From Craterostigma plantagineum (Eukaryota > Streptophyta > Magnoliopsida > Lamiales > Linderniaceae): DNA of 64,000 bases. Below, piece after piece: positions 1 to 11,903 of the stretch (within the stretch, counting starts at the first letter, position 1; every line of letters starts with the position of its first letter). The position numbers were made by a program, and so were the translations under genes. The notes below the pieces were generated by a model that was not told the origin of the DNA, made no database searches, and saw only the letters and a program-made list of their open reading frames with translations. The stretch is from the NCBI GenBank assembly GCA_027422505.1, contig JAPQWV010000005.1:16138501-16202500 (forward strand). Direction: 5' to 3'.

Positions 1-711
1 TGTCGATCGATTTGATTTAGTTTCGCCGTGTATCTTATAAAGGATTTCAGTTTCGATCGAAACGTGTTTCGGGCGAAACTCAGTTTCGCCGATAATCTTA
101 TAAAATGATTTAGACAAATTTTCAATTTCAATTGAAACGAGTTTCGGGCGAAAGTCAGTTTCGCCGAAAAAATTCTAGAGTGATTTAAAGAAAATTTTCA
201 ATTCCGATTGAAACGTGTTTCGGGGGAAAGTAAGTTTCGCCGAGATAATGATAAGGGTAATTAAAATTCAGTTTTGATCGAAACGCAATTTGTGCGATTT
301 ATCAAATCAATTTGAAGGAGTTTCGGGTGATACGTAGTTTCGCCGAGAAAGGTTTTGAATTAATTGAAAATTCAGTTTCGATCAAATTTTGAGTTTCGCT
401 GAGAAAATTTGTTTTAAGGTTATAGAAATTATTATTTTATAAGTTTAACCCTTAAAGCAATTTTGAAAGTTAAATTTGGAAAAAGATCATGAAAAACTCC
501 CCCTCAATTTGTGCAAAGTGTTCAATGACTCCCCCTAGATTAGTGCATAATTTTCAAACACTCCCCCTAGAACCATGCATAGAGTTTTTATTGAACTCCC
601 CCTAGATACGATAGTGGAATTTTTTACATTCATATGAAAAGCATATAGAGAAAGAAAATTAAGTGACCTATTTACACAATATCAGGTTCATGTAGGGACA
701 ATCGATCATGT
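1..711 (-). other. 3' noncoding region of element A: repeated purine tracts and TTTCGATCGAAA/TTCGCC motifs
   Basis: This stretch has no coding sequence. Positions 495-605 hold several CTCCCCCT blocks separated by about 35 bases (AGGGGGAG on the element strand). These are repeated polypurine-tract-like signals, as known in Sireviruses. Positions 1-420 hold interspersed TTTCGATCGAAA and TTTCGGGCGAAA/TTTCGCCGA motifs roughly every 20-50 bases. The same two-part arrangement follows pol in element E (47640-48900). Confidence 0.75.
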
Positions 712-3700
712 CTAACGGTTCAACATGCCTAACCTAGATACCAAGAATTGGAATCGCTTTTCATCCAATGCCTTAGTGAATAGGTCGGCAAGTTGAAGAT
801 CTGTGTGAACAAAATGCATTTCGATTGTACCTTGTTCCACATGTTCCTTGATAAAGTGATATCCAATGTCTATATGTTTTGTGCGTGAATGGTGTACTGG
901 ATTACTTGTTATAGCTATAGCACTTTTGGAGTCACTATAAATTGGGATATGATTCAACATTATGCCAAAATCTCGCAGCTGGGTTCTCATCCACAAAATT
1001 TATAAGCAGCAACTCGCAGCAGCAACATATTCTGCCTCTGCTGTCGAAGTTGAGACACAATTTTGCTTTCGAGACGACCAGCTTACGAGTTTACCCCCAA
1101 GAAGTTGAGCGGCTCCAGAAGTGCTCTTTCTGTCCAGTTTGCATCCTGCGTAATCAGCGTCAGTGTATCCTATGAGGTCGAAGCTTGACTCCATCGGGTA
1201 CCATAGACCTAGGTTTGGTGTTCCCTTGAGGTATTTGAAAATTCTCTTGACCGCGAGCAAGTGAGACTCATTTGGATCAGCTTGGAAGCGAGCGCAGAGG
1301 CATGTGGCGAACATGATGTCAGGCCGACTGGACGTAAGATAGAGTAAGGATCCGATCATGCCTCGATAAGTCGTCTTGTTAACAGATTTTCCTGATGGAT
1401 CTGCATCAAGTTTGCATGAGGTAGACATGGGAGTGTTGGCAGCATTTGAGTTGTCCAAGTTGTACTTCTTGAGTATGTCGTGAATGTACTTGGACTGACT
1501 GATGAAGATTCCATCGTGAAGCTGCTTAACCTGAAGCCCTAAGAAAAAGCTTAGTTCACCCATCATGCTCATTTCAAATTTCTGCTTCATGAGATCCCCA
1601 AAGTTCCTGCACATTCTTGAGTCCGTAGACCCGAATATGATGTCGTCGACGTAAATATGTACTAACATAATGTCTGAGCCGTCCTTCTTGATAAAGAGAG
1701 TTGTATCGATCTTCCCCTTTGTGAAGCCAGAGGAGATGAGAAAATCTGAGAGGACCTCGTACCAGGCTCTGGGAGCTTGTTTAAGTCCATAGAGAGCTTT
1801 ATCGAGTCTGTAGACATGGTCTGGGAGTTGTTCGTTTATAAAACCTTCAGGTCGTGATACAAAAACTTCTTCTTTTAGGATTCCGTTGAGGAAAGTTTTG
1901 ACATCCATCTGGTAGACTGTGAAGTTGTTGTGCGCAGCGAAAGCTAAGAAGATCCTGATGGCTTCAATTGTTGCGACTGGGGCATATGTTTCATCATAGT
2001 CGATTCCTTCCTGTTGATTGTAACCTTTTGCCACCAGCCTTGCTTTATTTCGGATAACAACTCCTTGCTCGTCCTTTTTGTTCTTAAACACCCATTTAGT
2101 CCCTATGATTGTTTTCCCAGCTGGTCTAGGTACTAGATTCCAGACTTTTAACCTCTCAAACTAATTGATTTCCTCCTACATTGCGATTATCCAGTCAGGG
2201 TCGGCAAGTGCTTCAGCTACTTTGCTGGGCTCCTTTTGACTGAGAAAGCATGAGTAGAGGCTTTCATTTATTGTTGATGCTCGAGTGGTTACACCAGTTG
2301 AGGGGTCCCCAATTATTTGTGAGTTTGGGTGTGCTCGGGTCCACTTTCTTGTACTCGGTTGGGATGATCCAGCTGCATTTGTATCGTGTATTGCTTCTTC
2401 ACTCTGATCAGTCGGATGTTCCGTTTCTTCTCCAGGTTGAGGTATTACTGACTCTCCTGAAGAGATTTCTATTGTTGAACCCGACGGCTGAGGAGTTTCA
2501 GTGGCTGATCTAGAGATAATCTCAGTATCGGTAGGAGATTCACTGTTGTCATCAATGTGAAGATTTTCCATTGTTGGAGGGGAATTGTCATTCCTAGTCT
2601 CTGCATGATTATTATTTTCTGGTGCTATAGAGGTTGTTGGAGCAGTGGATGGCGTCGGCTTAGAAAAGAGATCCTCGAGTAAGAGATCGATTTCCATGTC
2701 GCTCAAAGTGTTTGATTTTGAAGTGTCCCCCACTGAGGATGTGCTTGGTTGATCCTTTATCAATTCTCGTAGAAGTCCTGGTTCTGGACTGATTTGTACA
2801 GAAACTACTCGGTCTACTTCATCAAACGTTACGTTAATGCTTTCCATCACAGACCTTTTCTCCTTGAGATATGCTCGATAGGCTTTTGAAGTTGTTGAGT
2901 AGCCCACTAATATCCCTTCAAATGCTTTTGGGTCGAGTTTGCCTCTATCTTCACGATCGTTTGCTACATGGCACTCTTCGATTTATCAACTCGTAGGGAG
3001 TCCTATTAAACCTCTTGTGAAGGGAGCCACGATTTTGAGTGAAGCACGCCGTGTTCATTGCTTCGGCCCACAAGAAGTGTGGTAATCCAGAATGAATGAG
3101 GAGTGTGCGAGTTGCTTCAACTAAGGTTCTATTTTTGCGCTCGACTACCCCGTTCTGTTGAGGAGTTTTTACCGCTGCGAACTGTTGGTGATTCCAAGTG
3201 ATGCATAGAAGTCGCTGAGTTTTTTGTTCTTGAATTCTGTCCCGTTGTCAGTTCTAATGATTTGAACACTTAGTTGGTAGAGGTTTTGTGCGGTTTTGAT
3301 GAACTCTATGATTAGACCTGGAGTTTCGTCCTTGGTTCTGAGAAATTTGGTCCAAGTGTAGCGCGAGAAGTCATCCACAATAACCAACACATATTTTCGC
3401 CCATTAATGGTCTGAGTTCGCATAGGTCCACGCAGATCCATATGAATGAGTTCGAGAGGTTTGGAAGTTGAGGCTATGTGTTTGGTCCGGTGAGATGCCT
3501 TCCTTATCTTTCCCATTTCGCAAGCTGAGCAGAGATGCTCCTTGTGGTATCTGAACGAGGGAAGTCCCTTGACCAAGTTTTCTGATCGCAGTTTGTTAAG
3601 ATCTTTGAAGTTGAGATGGAAAAGTCGCTGATGCCAGAGATCGTTCTGATGTAGGGTGGCTCGAGAGATGAGGCACGTCGGTCGGACAGTTTTGAGATCA

Positions 3701-4044
3701 ATGAAATAGAGATTCGTTTTCCTATAGCCAGTGAGTAACTCCCTTCCATTGTTATCTGTGACACTACATTTGTTGGTCTCGAAGTTCACCTTGTAGCCTT
3801 TGTCACAGAAGCGTCCGATGCTGAATAAATTGTAGCTCAGGCCTTCGACGTAAGACACCCCTTTGATGGTCAGTCTGTCATGGATGAGATCACCCGTCCC
3901 TAGCATGGAAGCAGATTGCCCGTTTCCGAAGTAGACCTTTCCGAGAAATCCTTCAGAAAAGTTGCTCAACAGCTCTTTGTTTCCAGTCATGTGTGAGGAG
4001 CAACCTGAATCTAAGTACCACACATGACGGACCTGCAAAAGAAA
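712..4044 (-). pseudogene. pol: Element A pol: protease-integrase-RT-RNase H, frameshifted
   Basis: This is a copia polyprotein read right to left. The first open part (4038-3169) has the aspartic protease start [13 protein letters not shown], the integrase HHCC zinc region (LWHQRLFHLNF, then CSACEMGK) and the beginning of the DDE core (MDLRGP, RTDNGTEF). A frameshift near 3175 breaks the core. The 2907-2176 part is the integrase C-terminus and Ser/Pro-rich linker. The 2091-1000 part is the reverse transcriptase ([20 protein letters not shown]) running into RNase H ([15 protein letters not shown]). The 996-712 part is the RNase H end, finishing ADLFTKALDEKRFQF. Element E has the same protein with fewer breaks. 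The defects are visible frameshifts or stops near 3170, 2910, 2170-2091 and 998. Confidence 0.9.
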
Positions 4045-4047
4045 TTA
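4033..4047 (-). promoter_or_regulatory. gag stop plus splice-acceptor-like TTTCTTTTGCAG at the gag/pol junction of A
   Basis: On the minus strand the gag frame ends in TAA, followed at once by TTTCTTTTGCAG and then the pol codons for the protease. Gag and pol are in the same frame here. The same layout recurs in E (TGA then TTTATTTTGCAG) and B (TAA then GTTGTTTTTGCAG). The pyrimidine-rich stretch ending in CAG looks like a 3' splice site. Stop-codon readthrough is the alternative for A and E. Confidence 0.5.
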
Positions 4048-6906
4048 AGTAAGTTTAAGCACCCATTTATAGATGGGCCCTTCTTTGATAGCAAGTTTAA
4101 ATGTTAACTTGTTCGTTGCTAGATATGTTTCCTTGCTAGGTTGTTGGATAATTGGTGTAAGAATCCAAGCATGACGTTTTCCCATAAGATGCAGTTCGGA
4201 TTTAGGAATCCAAATCTATTTTTGATTTAATTTCTTGTTCGGCTTGGTCTTTGATGCAGTGTGATTCTTTACGATTTGTTACAATGATTGGACGGCGTGG
4301 GTGATATGCTCTTAGAATGAGTGCTATTCGACGTGGGAGCGTTTTTGTTGAAATGATTGACGTGAGGAAAAGAAAGTACAGCATTGTTTTCATGACAGAA
4401 TTTTGAATTTAGGGCATGAAATAACGAAATACGTTCAGCGATATTACAAGAAGTCACTTTAGGAAATGCAAAAGATTTCGAAACATGAGAAGAATGGTTG
4501 GGGACTGGTCTCTTTTTCTTGTCAGGGGCTGTTGTCTTCTTTGCTGAGCCAGATCGAACCTTCTTTGCTTCCTTAGATCTCACGCCTTTGTCTGTGGGTA
4601 CATGTGATACAAAGTTAGTGTGAGATACAGGAATTTCCTTGGCAGATTGCTTGCATTTATATGTAGAGGATTCTGGAACAGGACGGGAGGTGGAAGGTTT
4701 GTGAACATCAGGAAAGTTTTTAAGAGTATATATTTTGCTCAACAAAATAGTTTTCTCTTCTTCGTGAGCTTTCCTTTCTGATTCAAGAGAGGCTGTCAAG
4801 GCACCTATTTTGCGAATAATCTCAGGAATATAAATAAATGAATAAATAGGTTTAGCCTGTTCGTTAGAGCCTTCTTGAATTTCGGGTCCAAATGGTGACA
4901 TGTAATCATCAGAGAGAGGTATCTCTCTAGTTTTGTAGCTATTGTTGAGTACTGTGTAGTCACACGCGATTTGAGCCCATTCCTTATTCTTCCGTTTCTG
5001 TTCGTCAGACTCAGTCACCTCTCTTGAGCTTACGAAGGACCTTAACTGTTCAATACTTAACCCAAACCGTTTAATATTGTACAGTGAGAGTACTTTATCT
5101 GTTTCAGGGTTAGTAGTCGGCTCATATCCTAACCCTTCACGGGGATCAAGAATTCTACATCTTTAGGTTGGCTAAGAAAGATTGTTCGTTCAGATTGACC
5201 TCTTTTGGTGATTATATCCTCTAACTTGACTTTCTTGTAAAGACGAACACGTTCGTTCGTGATAAGTTCGTATTGAGATAATTCATTATCTCATTCCTCT
5301 TCACTGTCTTTCAAGCTTCTCCTTATATCACTAATTTGCTTTTCTTTGTCTTTTATAAGATCTTCTAAAGTCTTTGTTTTAGTTTCAGATAAGGTTAAAG
5401 ATTCATTAAGAATAGCTATCTCTTCCAGTTGTTTGTTTAATAAGGCATAATTTTCGTTAAAATTTCTTTGGAGTTCTGAGTGATCTTTACGATGCATGGA
5501 GAGCTCGGCTATCCTACGTTCTAGTTTAACAAAATCATCTAGGGATGGAGTGTATACCTCCAGGTCGGATGAAGAGACATCCGTCCTGTCTGATCCGAGG
5601 GCTGGCTCATCTTCGTCGGAGTCATCCTCAATGCTTTTGAAGGCCATTTCTTCTTCTTTCTCGTCAGATGTGTCCTCCAGCCATTCCTCTTCCTCAGCTA
5701 CCAAGACAATCCCCGCCTCCTTGCGCTGTGAGAGCTGAAATTTTTTCTTGTAGTATTCAGTGTTTTTCTTCTTAGGTCTGAAGCATTCAGAAGCAATGTG
5801 ACCCGGCTTGCCACAGTTGAAGCACTTCTTGACCAATTCAGATTTCTTAGTTTCAGTCTCATCAGGGGCAGCGAACTTCTGTTTTCCACTTGAGGTTCGT
5901 TGTTTGTTGAAGGAGGAGGATGTTTTCTTGGCGCTCATCTTATTGACTGTTTCTGAGATCATGGCCAGTTTCTTTCTGATTGATTCGAGTTCGTCCTCAG
6001 ATTCTTGGTCAGATTCGGCGTTGTCAGAGGTATCAGATTGAACGACCTGCTTTCCTTTAGAAATTCTTGAACTCCTATTGCTTGACTTAGTAGTCACGAG
6101 TGCGATTGGTTCCATGTCAACATTGGTTTTCCCTTCGTTCTTGATTTCTTTGGCATATTGCGAGTACTGTGGAGATTATCGTGTAGGGAGTGAATGTCCA
6201 TAGCGTCCAAATCTTTGTTCTGTTGCTTAACCAGAACTGCAATCCGTCCCCATTCAGGTTGAAGTGTGGAAAGGAACTTGATGTTGTGTTCGAGATTGGA
6301 GCGTTGGATATTGATTTTTCTCATCTCGTTGATGATGGTCAGGAAACGAAGATAGACATCTCGATGTTCCTCCCCCTCCTTAGCTTTGAAGGAGTCATAG
6401 GCAGTGAGAATGCTGGACTTCTTAGACAAGTTTCTAACTTCTGTCCCAACCATCATCTTGCAGACTTCATCCCAAATTTCCTTTTCAGTGACCATTGCGT
6501 CAACTTGCTTGTAGACATCATTTGGTAGAGCTTGAAGTACATAGTGTCGGGCAAGCTTGTCTGCTCTGGCTCGTGCTCTCTCAGCATCGTTGTATCGACT
6601 AGGGTCCTTAGGAGTTCTCCTCTCTGGAATTGCAGGAACCGCATCGGGTTGAGCAGGAATGATGGTCCAAAATTGAGAAGGTCCTTCAAAAATGGAGGAA
6701 AGCATGTCGTTCGCGAGGTCTACATCCTTGATTTCTATGAAGTTGATGAATCGTTGCTTCCATATGCCGTACTCTCCCCATCTTAGTAGTGGTGCACGGT
6801 TGTCAGATCCAATAGCAAGCCGTCCATGTTTATGTTTGGTAATGATCGTTAACGCGAGATATATCTGCGAAATGAAATGCTTTAGTTTTGAATAAAATAT
6901 AGTCAA
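4045..6906 (-). pseudogene. gag: Element A gag: UBN2-type capsid domain, CCHC knuckle, coiled-coil tail, frameshifted
   Basis: The N-terminal part (about 6850-6094) is a copia UBN2-type gag (APLLRWGEYGIWKQRF; NLEHNIKFLSTL). A one-base shift near 6170 moves reading to 6115-5291, which holds a basic Lys/Ser stretch and a CX2CX4HX4C zinc knuckle (CFNCGKPGHIASEC). After it come an acidic segment and a long heptad-like coiled coil. A further open part at 5018-4269 continues the tail. The reading then reaches KWV, a TAA at 4045-4047 and the pol start. Compared with E, the initiator ATG is out of frame here. The protein would form the particle core and bind RNA. This copy is not translatable as one product. 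Confidence 0.87.
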
Positions 6907-6952
6907 GTTTGAATAATTTCTAGTGTTGAGTCTAAGTAGGTAAATTCACTTA

Positions 6953-7150
6953 TGCTACGTTTGGATTGGGGGATTTCGATTTGAAATCCGAATTTCATTC
7001 AAATAACCCGTTTGGCAACCGCTCGGATTTGGATTTCGATTTCATCCAAATCCGAGGAGAATCCGAGCGCTTGTATTTTGATGGATTTGAAATTCAATCG
7101 GAAACGGTCCGTTTTCGAAATACCAAATCTTGCCGTGATTATTTTCTTAA

Positions 7151-7186
<36 letters not shown>

Positions 7187-7548
7187 GATAAACGATGAGC
7201 CGAGCCGACCCGCGAGCTCGACGAACGACGAGTCGAGTCGGCCGACGAGCTCGACGACATGAGTCCTCGCGAGCTCGACGAGCCCGCTCGAGCTCGATGA
7301 CCGATGAGTCGAGCCGGCTTGCGAACTCGACGACCGATGAGTCAAGTCGGCTCGCGAACTCGATGAGCCTGCTCGAGCTCGATGACCGATGGCTCAAGCC
7401 GGCTCGAGAGCTCGAGGACATTTTGAAATTCGGATTTTCGAAATCCTAACGTTTGCCAAACGGTGGATTTGGATTTAAAATTTGGATTTCAGAATTCATA
7501 ATTTCAAATCACGGATTTCAATTCAAATACATCAATCCAAACGCAACC
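6953..7548. mobile_element. Harbinger-like MITE (596 bp) with TTA target duplication
   Basis: The ends are imperfect inverted repeats: TGCTACGTTTGGATTG on the left, and the complement of the right end reads GGTTGCGTTTGGATTG. TTA flanks both sides (6950-6952 and 7549-7551). Element E carries the empty site near 41353, with a single TTA at the matching position, so the boundaries are well supported. TTA duplication and GTTTGG-containing ends fit the PIF/Harbinger (Tourist-like) group. Inside are an (ATT)n run at about 7150-7186 and a region rich in GAGCTCGA-type repeats (7200-7415). It has no transposase, so it is non-autonomous. Confidence 0.83.
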
Positions 7549-7956
7549 TTAGTGAATTCTGTCGCAATATAAGAATTTGGTGAATTTAGTGTACTGCTCA
7601 AGTATGGAACGATTGGTGTTATGTGAGATTGAGGATTTTGTTCTACTCAATTTGAATGCTTGATCGATTCTAGTATGATATGGACACAAACTCGGCGATT
7701 GGTCCTAAGTGTTGAGAATTGGGCAATTGAAATTGAGTTAAGATTTCAAGAATCGGGCGAAAGAGTTTCGAAAATGTGAGTTTCGATCGAAAGAGGGATT
7801 TCAAATTAGATTGAGCTAGTTTCGATCGAAAGGGATTGCGATTTTGATTTGAATAAATAGTTTCGATTGATAGAAATGAGAAGGTTTCGGGCGATCTTGG
7901 TCCAAATTGGCTTAATTTTGGACTTTCGCCGAGATATGAGTTGGACGAAACTTAGC

Positions 7957-8262
7957 AAATCGATCGAAATTGGATACTGTAGCGTTTCGGGCGAAACTGA
8001 TTTGGCTTTCGCCGAGAATTGTATCGATCGAAACTGTAAAATTATGAACTGTAGCGTTTCGGGCGAAACTGATTTGGCTTTCGCCGAGAATTGTATCGAT
8101 CGAAACTGTGAAATTACGAACTGTAGCGTTTCGGGCGAAACGGATTTGGCTTTCTCCGAGAATTGTATCGATCGAAACTGTGAAATTGGGAGCTGTAGTG
8201 TTTCGGGCGAAACGAATTTGGCTTTCACCGAGAATAGTATCGATCGAAACTGTGAAATTGGT
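7957..8262. repeat. 72-bp tandem repeat, about 4 copies
   Basis: The marker AGCGTTTCGGGCGAAAC starts at 7981, 8053 and 8125, and a variant starts at 8197, giving a 72-base period. Each unit also holds GGCTTTCGCCGAGAATTG and TCGATCGAAACTG. Because 72 is a multiple of three, several frames on both strands stay open. I read those ORFs as by-products of the period rather than genes. Confidence 0.85.
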
Positions 8263-8620
8263 GAGAGAGAACTCAAAATTCAAATCGATTGAAACTACTC
8301 ACTATGGGTTTCGATCGAAACCTTCAAACTCAAAAGTACTGTTCTATCGATATTTATGAACAGTTCAGTAAAAACCCAGATTTTTGGATTGTTTTTTGCT
8401 CAAATCTTACTCAAACTTGACTGAAATCGACGTGAAAGAACATAAATATACTCAATAGCAGTTTTCTAACGTTTTAGGGGTCAAAAATCATTGAAGACGA
8501 GTTAAAGACACCCAAAAACAGAGAAAATGTTGAAAATGAGTTTTCAAGCCAAAAACTTCTTCAAATCACGTCGAAATCGAGCAAAACAGGATTCAAATGG
8601 AAGATATTGATCCGCGTTAG

Positions 8621-8632
8621 GCTCTGATACCA
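8621..8632 (-). promoter_or_regulatory. Primer-binding site of element A
   Basis: The minus strand reads TGGTATCAGAGC two bases inside the 5' LTR. It matches the 3' end of plant initiator tRNA-Met, the usual primer for plant copia elements. Confidence 0.9.
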
Positions 8633-8634
8633 CT

Positions 8635-8940
8635 TGTTGGCCCTTTTTATTACCAAACAAGGATCAAAAGAAAGGTTTGAATGTGTAAAACGTGAAGAAC
8701 ACCTTGAGTGCGTGTTAGTGTGTGTTTTTCTAAGGGAAAGTACAAGGTGGCTTACCTTTCTAATTCTTTTGATAAAACCCTAATTAGGGTAAATAGGGCT
8801 TTATATACCACAACTATTTGGTATATTAAAGCCCAATACAAAACTATCAACAAATATCATAAGTCTCCCCAAACTACTACAACCCACTAAATAAACCCAA
8901 GATTACATAAATCAAAGGATGCTACAAAATATTCCTAACA
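8635..8940 (-). repeat. 5' LTR of element A (306 bp)
   Basis: On the minus strand it starts TGTTAGGAATATTTTG and ends GGCCAACA, followed by two bases and the PBS. It matches the LTR of element E at 24847-25159 over its whole length. A TATA-like segment lies near 8803-8830. Its partner LTR is left of the window. Confidence 0.92.
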
Positions 8941-9004
8941 ATTTTACATTTCTTACCAAAATGGAAGTTAATGTTCACAACGATGTCACTCACTTCTGTG
9001 CCGT

Positions 9005-10436
9005 TCAAAGGAAACGGAGCATGAGAAGTCTCACTCTTTCCATTAAACAATGGTAGTAGTTTCTTCTTTGTTCGATATTCGTGCGTATATAAACGTGTTT
9101 CCTGCAATTGTTTAACCACTGGCTGTCAGTATTATCCCCACATATTGGACAAGCTTTCTTGCCCTTCACACTATAGCCAGACAGATTTTCATAAGCGGAA
9201 AAATCATTAATGGTACAAAATACCATGGCGCGTAGCGTAAATCTTGATTTGATGTACGCGTCGTAAACCTCAACGCCTTCATACCATAAAGTTTTCAAAT
9301 CATCAACGGAGCCAAGCAGACATTAATGTCGTTACCTGGTTGTTTGGGACCAGATATTAACAACGACAACATGATGTATTTCCTTTTCATTGAAAGCCAT
9401 GGAGGAAGCTTGTAGATACAAAGCAATACCGGCCACGTACTATGACGGCTGCTCATGTCACCGTGTGGATTTATTCCATCAGTGCAAAGACCAAGCCTAA
9501 GATTCCGTACATCAACTCCAAATTCAGGAAACAAAGTATCAATGTTCCTCCATTGAGGTGAATCTTCCGGATGTCTCAGCTTTCCATCTTTTATTCTTTC
9601 TTCGTCATGCCATCTAAACATTTTAGCGTCCTCAGCGTTGGAGAACATACGTCTTAGTCTAGGAACTATCGGTAAGTACCACAGAATCTTAGCAGGAGGA
9701 CCACTGACTTCATTTTTTTGCTTATAACGCCAAGTGTCACAAACTGGGCACTTATTAGCAAATTCATACTGGCCCTATAAAGGACGCAATCATTGGGACA
9801 AGCATGTATTCGTTCATACTGCAAATTTAAAGGGCATAACAACTTTTTTGCATCGTAAGTCGACGTGGGAAGCTCATTACCGGCAGGAAGCATATCCGAA
9901 AATATTTCTAAGAGCGTAGAGAAACTTTTGTCTGAAATTCCAAATTTTACCTTCAGATTCAACAATTTGAACACAGCAGATAGCTTTGTGTATTTTGAAC
10001 AACCGTTGTACAAAGGGATATTGTTGTCCCTAACTAAACTATCAAATATTGGAGGACGTTCTTCGAAATCCTCTTGAACATCGCGAAGCATGTCCTCAAT
10101 ACGATCATTTTCGTCAGACGAGCTGTCAACTACAATACCGTCCACTGCACTTGATGGCACTAATTTAATACTTGATTCCCACACACAACTAGCTTCAGTG
10201 ACGGTCTCACCGTGCCATATCCAACTAGTGTACCCAGGTTTAAAACCAATAATTATCAGATGTTCCCTAACAGTCGTACTATTCCACCACCGTAAGTTGT
10301 TACAATTACAACACGGACATGATATCTTCGATTGCCTCTTTTTTCTCCTATTATGTTCAGCACATTTCATAAATTCCTCCACGCCATTCAAAAATTCAGG
10401 TGTTGTTTTGTTACTCAATATCCAACTCCGATCCAT
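9005..10436 (-). pseudogene. TNP2-like CACTA transposase, broken into three frames
   Basis: The N-terminal part (10436-9666) has a transposase-associated zinc region (DRSWI, CPCCNCNN, IWHGE) followed by tnp2-type sequence (ACPNDCVLY). The next part (9648-9295) has LRHPEDSPQW, RNLRLGLCTDGINP and WPVLLCIYKLPPWLSMK, ending GPKQPGNDINV. The third (9298-9005) has LWYEGVEVYDAY, INDFSAYENLSGYSVKGKKACPIC. The order is that of TNP2 proteins, which cut and join CACTA ends. Frameshifts near 9660 and 9295 and loss of the C-terminal half at the copia insertion make it non-functional. Confidence 0.87.
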
Positions 10437-10689
10437 TTAGAAGAACCTAAAGCATAGCAATGAAACTTTAGCAAACATATAACGTGACCATTCAAGATAT
10501 CCTCCTAATGAGCAAATCTTGAACGGGTATCTAAGCTTATACAAACCAAAAACACATATATTTCCATCAGCTAAATATGTATTTCATATGTAACACAATT
10601 AAAATATAACGGAGTTAAAATATTACCGTGACTGTCCAACTAAATCGAGGAAGCCCCAATCGCAGCTGCACCACACGAAAAGAACCCTA

Positions 10690-11625
10690 ACGAGAGCCTC
10701 AACCAATTGGAATTCGCCCAAACCCTAATTTCGAATTAAAAATTCCCCAAATCAACCCAAATAAATCGTTTAGTTACATATTTAAACCAAGAACAACATA
10801 TAAAATCAGAAAACGTCCAACTTCACGGTAGATTCGACAAAATAATTGCTCAAAGTCGACAATATATTTCGATCGAAATTAGGCAAAATAACGCCCAAAC
10901 CCTAATTTCGAATTAAATATTCCCCAAATCGACACAAATAAACATATAAAATCAGAAAATGTCCAAATGCACGGAAGATTCGACAACATAATTGTTCAAC
11001 GTCGACAATATATTTCGAAATTAGGCAAAATAACGCCCAAACCCTATTTCGAATTAAAAATTCCCCCAAAAATCGACCCAAATAAACATTAGAAAAAGTC
11101 CAAATGCACGGAAGGTTCGACAAAATAATCAATCGAAGTCGACAATATAGTTCGAAATTGGGAAAAATAATGTCCAAACCCTAATTTCGAATGAAAAATT
11201 CACCAAATCGACCCAAATAAACATATAAAATCAGAAAATGTCCAAATGCACGGGAGATTCGACAAAATAATAGTTCAAAGTCGATATAATATATTTTGAA
11301 ATAATGCAAAATAACGCCCAAACCCTAATTTCAAATTAAAAATTCCCCAAATCGACCCAAATAAACATATACAAATAAAAAAATGTCCAAATGCACGGAA
11401 GATTCGACACAATAATCTATCAAAGTCGACGAATATAGTTCGAAATTGGGCAAAATAACGCCCAAACCCCAATTTCGAGTGAAACATTCCCCAAATCGAC
11501 CCAAATAAACATATGAAATCAGAAAATTTCCAAATGCACGAAAGATTCGACAACATAATCGATCAAAGTCGACAAGATAGTTCGAAATTGGGCAAAATAA
11601 TAATAAATTGCCCAAAAAATGCACC
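10690..11625. repeat. Tandem repeat inside the CACTA element, period about 142 bp
   Basis: The marker GTCCAA(A)TGCACGG recurs near 10815, 10961, 11098, 11240, 11385 and 11528, with spacing of 137-146 bases. Units also share CGCCCAAACCCTAATTTCGA and AAATCGACCCAAATAAACAT. About six diverged copies lie between the transposase start and the element end. The minus-strand ORFs here repeat with the unit and are not genes. Confidence 0.8.
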
Positions 11626-11639
11626 AATAAAGCCTTCGG

Positions 11640-11796
11640 GGACGCCGAATCGCTCTATCCCGTTGTCGAATCGCTCTATTCCGCGACAAATCTCTCTATC
11701 CCGCCGTCGATTCGCTCAATCCCACATCAAATCTCTCTATCCCGCCGTCGACTCGCTCAATCCCGCGTCGAATCGCTCTATCCCGCCGAGAATACC
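11640..11796. repeat. Minisatellite of about 21-bp units (TCGAATCGCTCTATCCCGCCG)
   Basis: About seven imperfect copies follow one another, each with TCGCTC(T/A)AT(C/T)CC. They lie between the 142-bp array and the CACTA subterminal hairpins. Confidence 0.75.
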
Positions 11797-11903
11797 AGCG
11801 AAGCGAAGTATTTTTGCCGAAAGTGATTTGGGGAAGAAGAGTTTTGTTCGATTGGAAAGAAAATGGAGTAAGGGTCTCGCGGTGGTAAAAATAAGAAGAA
11901 TAG

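Larger units (their letters stand above)
6907..8620 (-). other. 5' leader of element A
   Basis: This is the noncoding leader between PBS and gag. It contains a Harbinger-like MITE (6953-7548), a 72-bp tandem repeat (about 7957-8262) and scattered TTTCGATCGAAA palindromes (7781, 7820, 8309). The matching leader of element E, at 25174-25974 and 41233-41482, lacks the MITE. Confidence 0.75.
1..8940 (-). mobile_element. Ty1/copia (Sirevirus-like) retrotransposon A, 3' end outside window
   Basis: Read on the minus strand the order is 5' LTR (8940-8635), PBS, leader, gag (about 6906-4045), pol (4044-712), then a 3' noncoding region that runs off the left edge. The domain order protease-integrase-RT-RNase H identifies Ty1/copia. 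The TGGTATCAGAGC primer site, the coiled-coil-tailed gag and several CTCCCCC-type purine tracts after pol point to the Sirevirus lineage. The coding regions carry several frameshifts, so this copy is defective. Its LTR and proteins closely match element E, so A and E are one family. A interrupts the CACTA element on its right. The 3' LTR and TSD are not visible. Confidence 0.93.

Noticed and set aside
7867..8292. ORFs of 123-156 codons on both strands
   Set aside because: They arise from the 72-bp tandem repeat, whose period is a multiple of three; they show no family resemblance.
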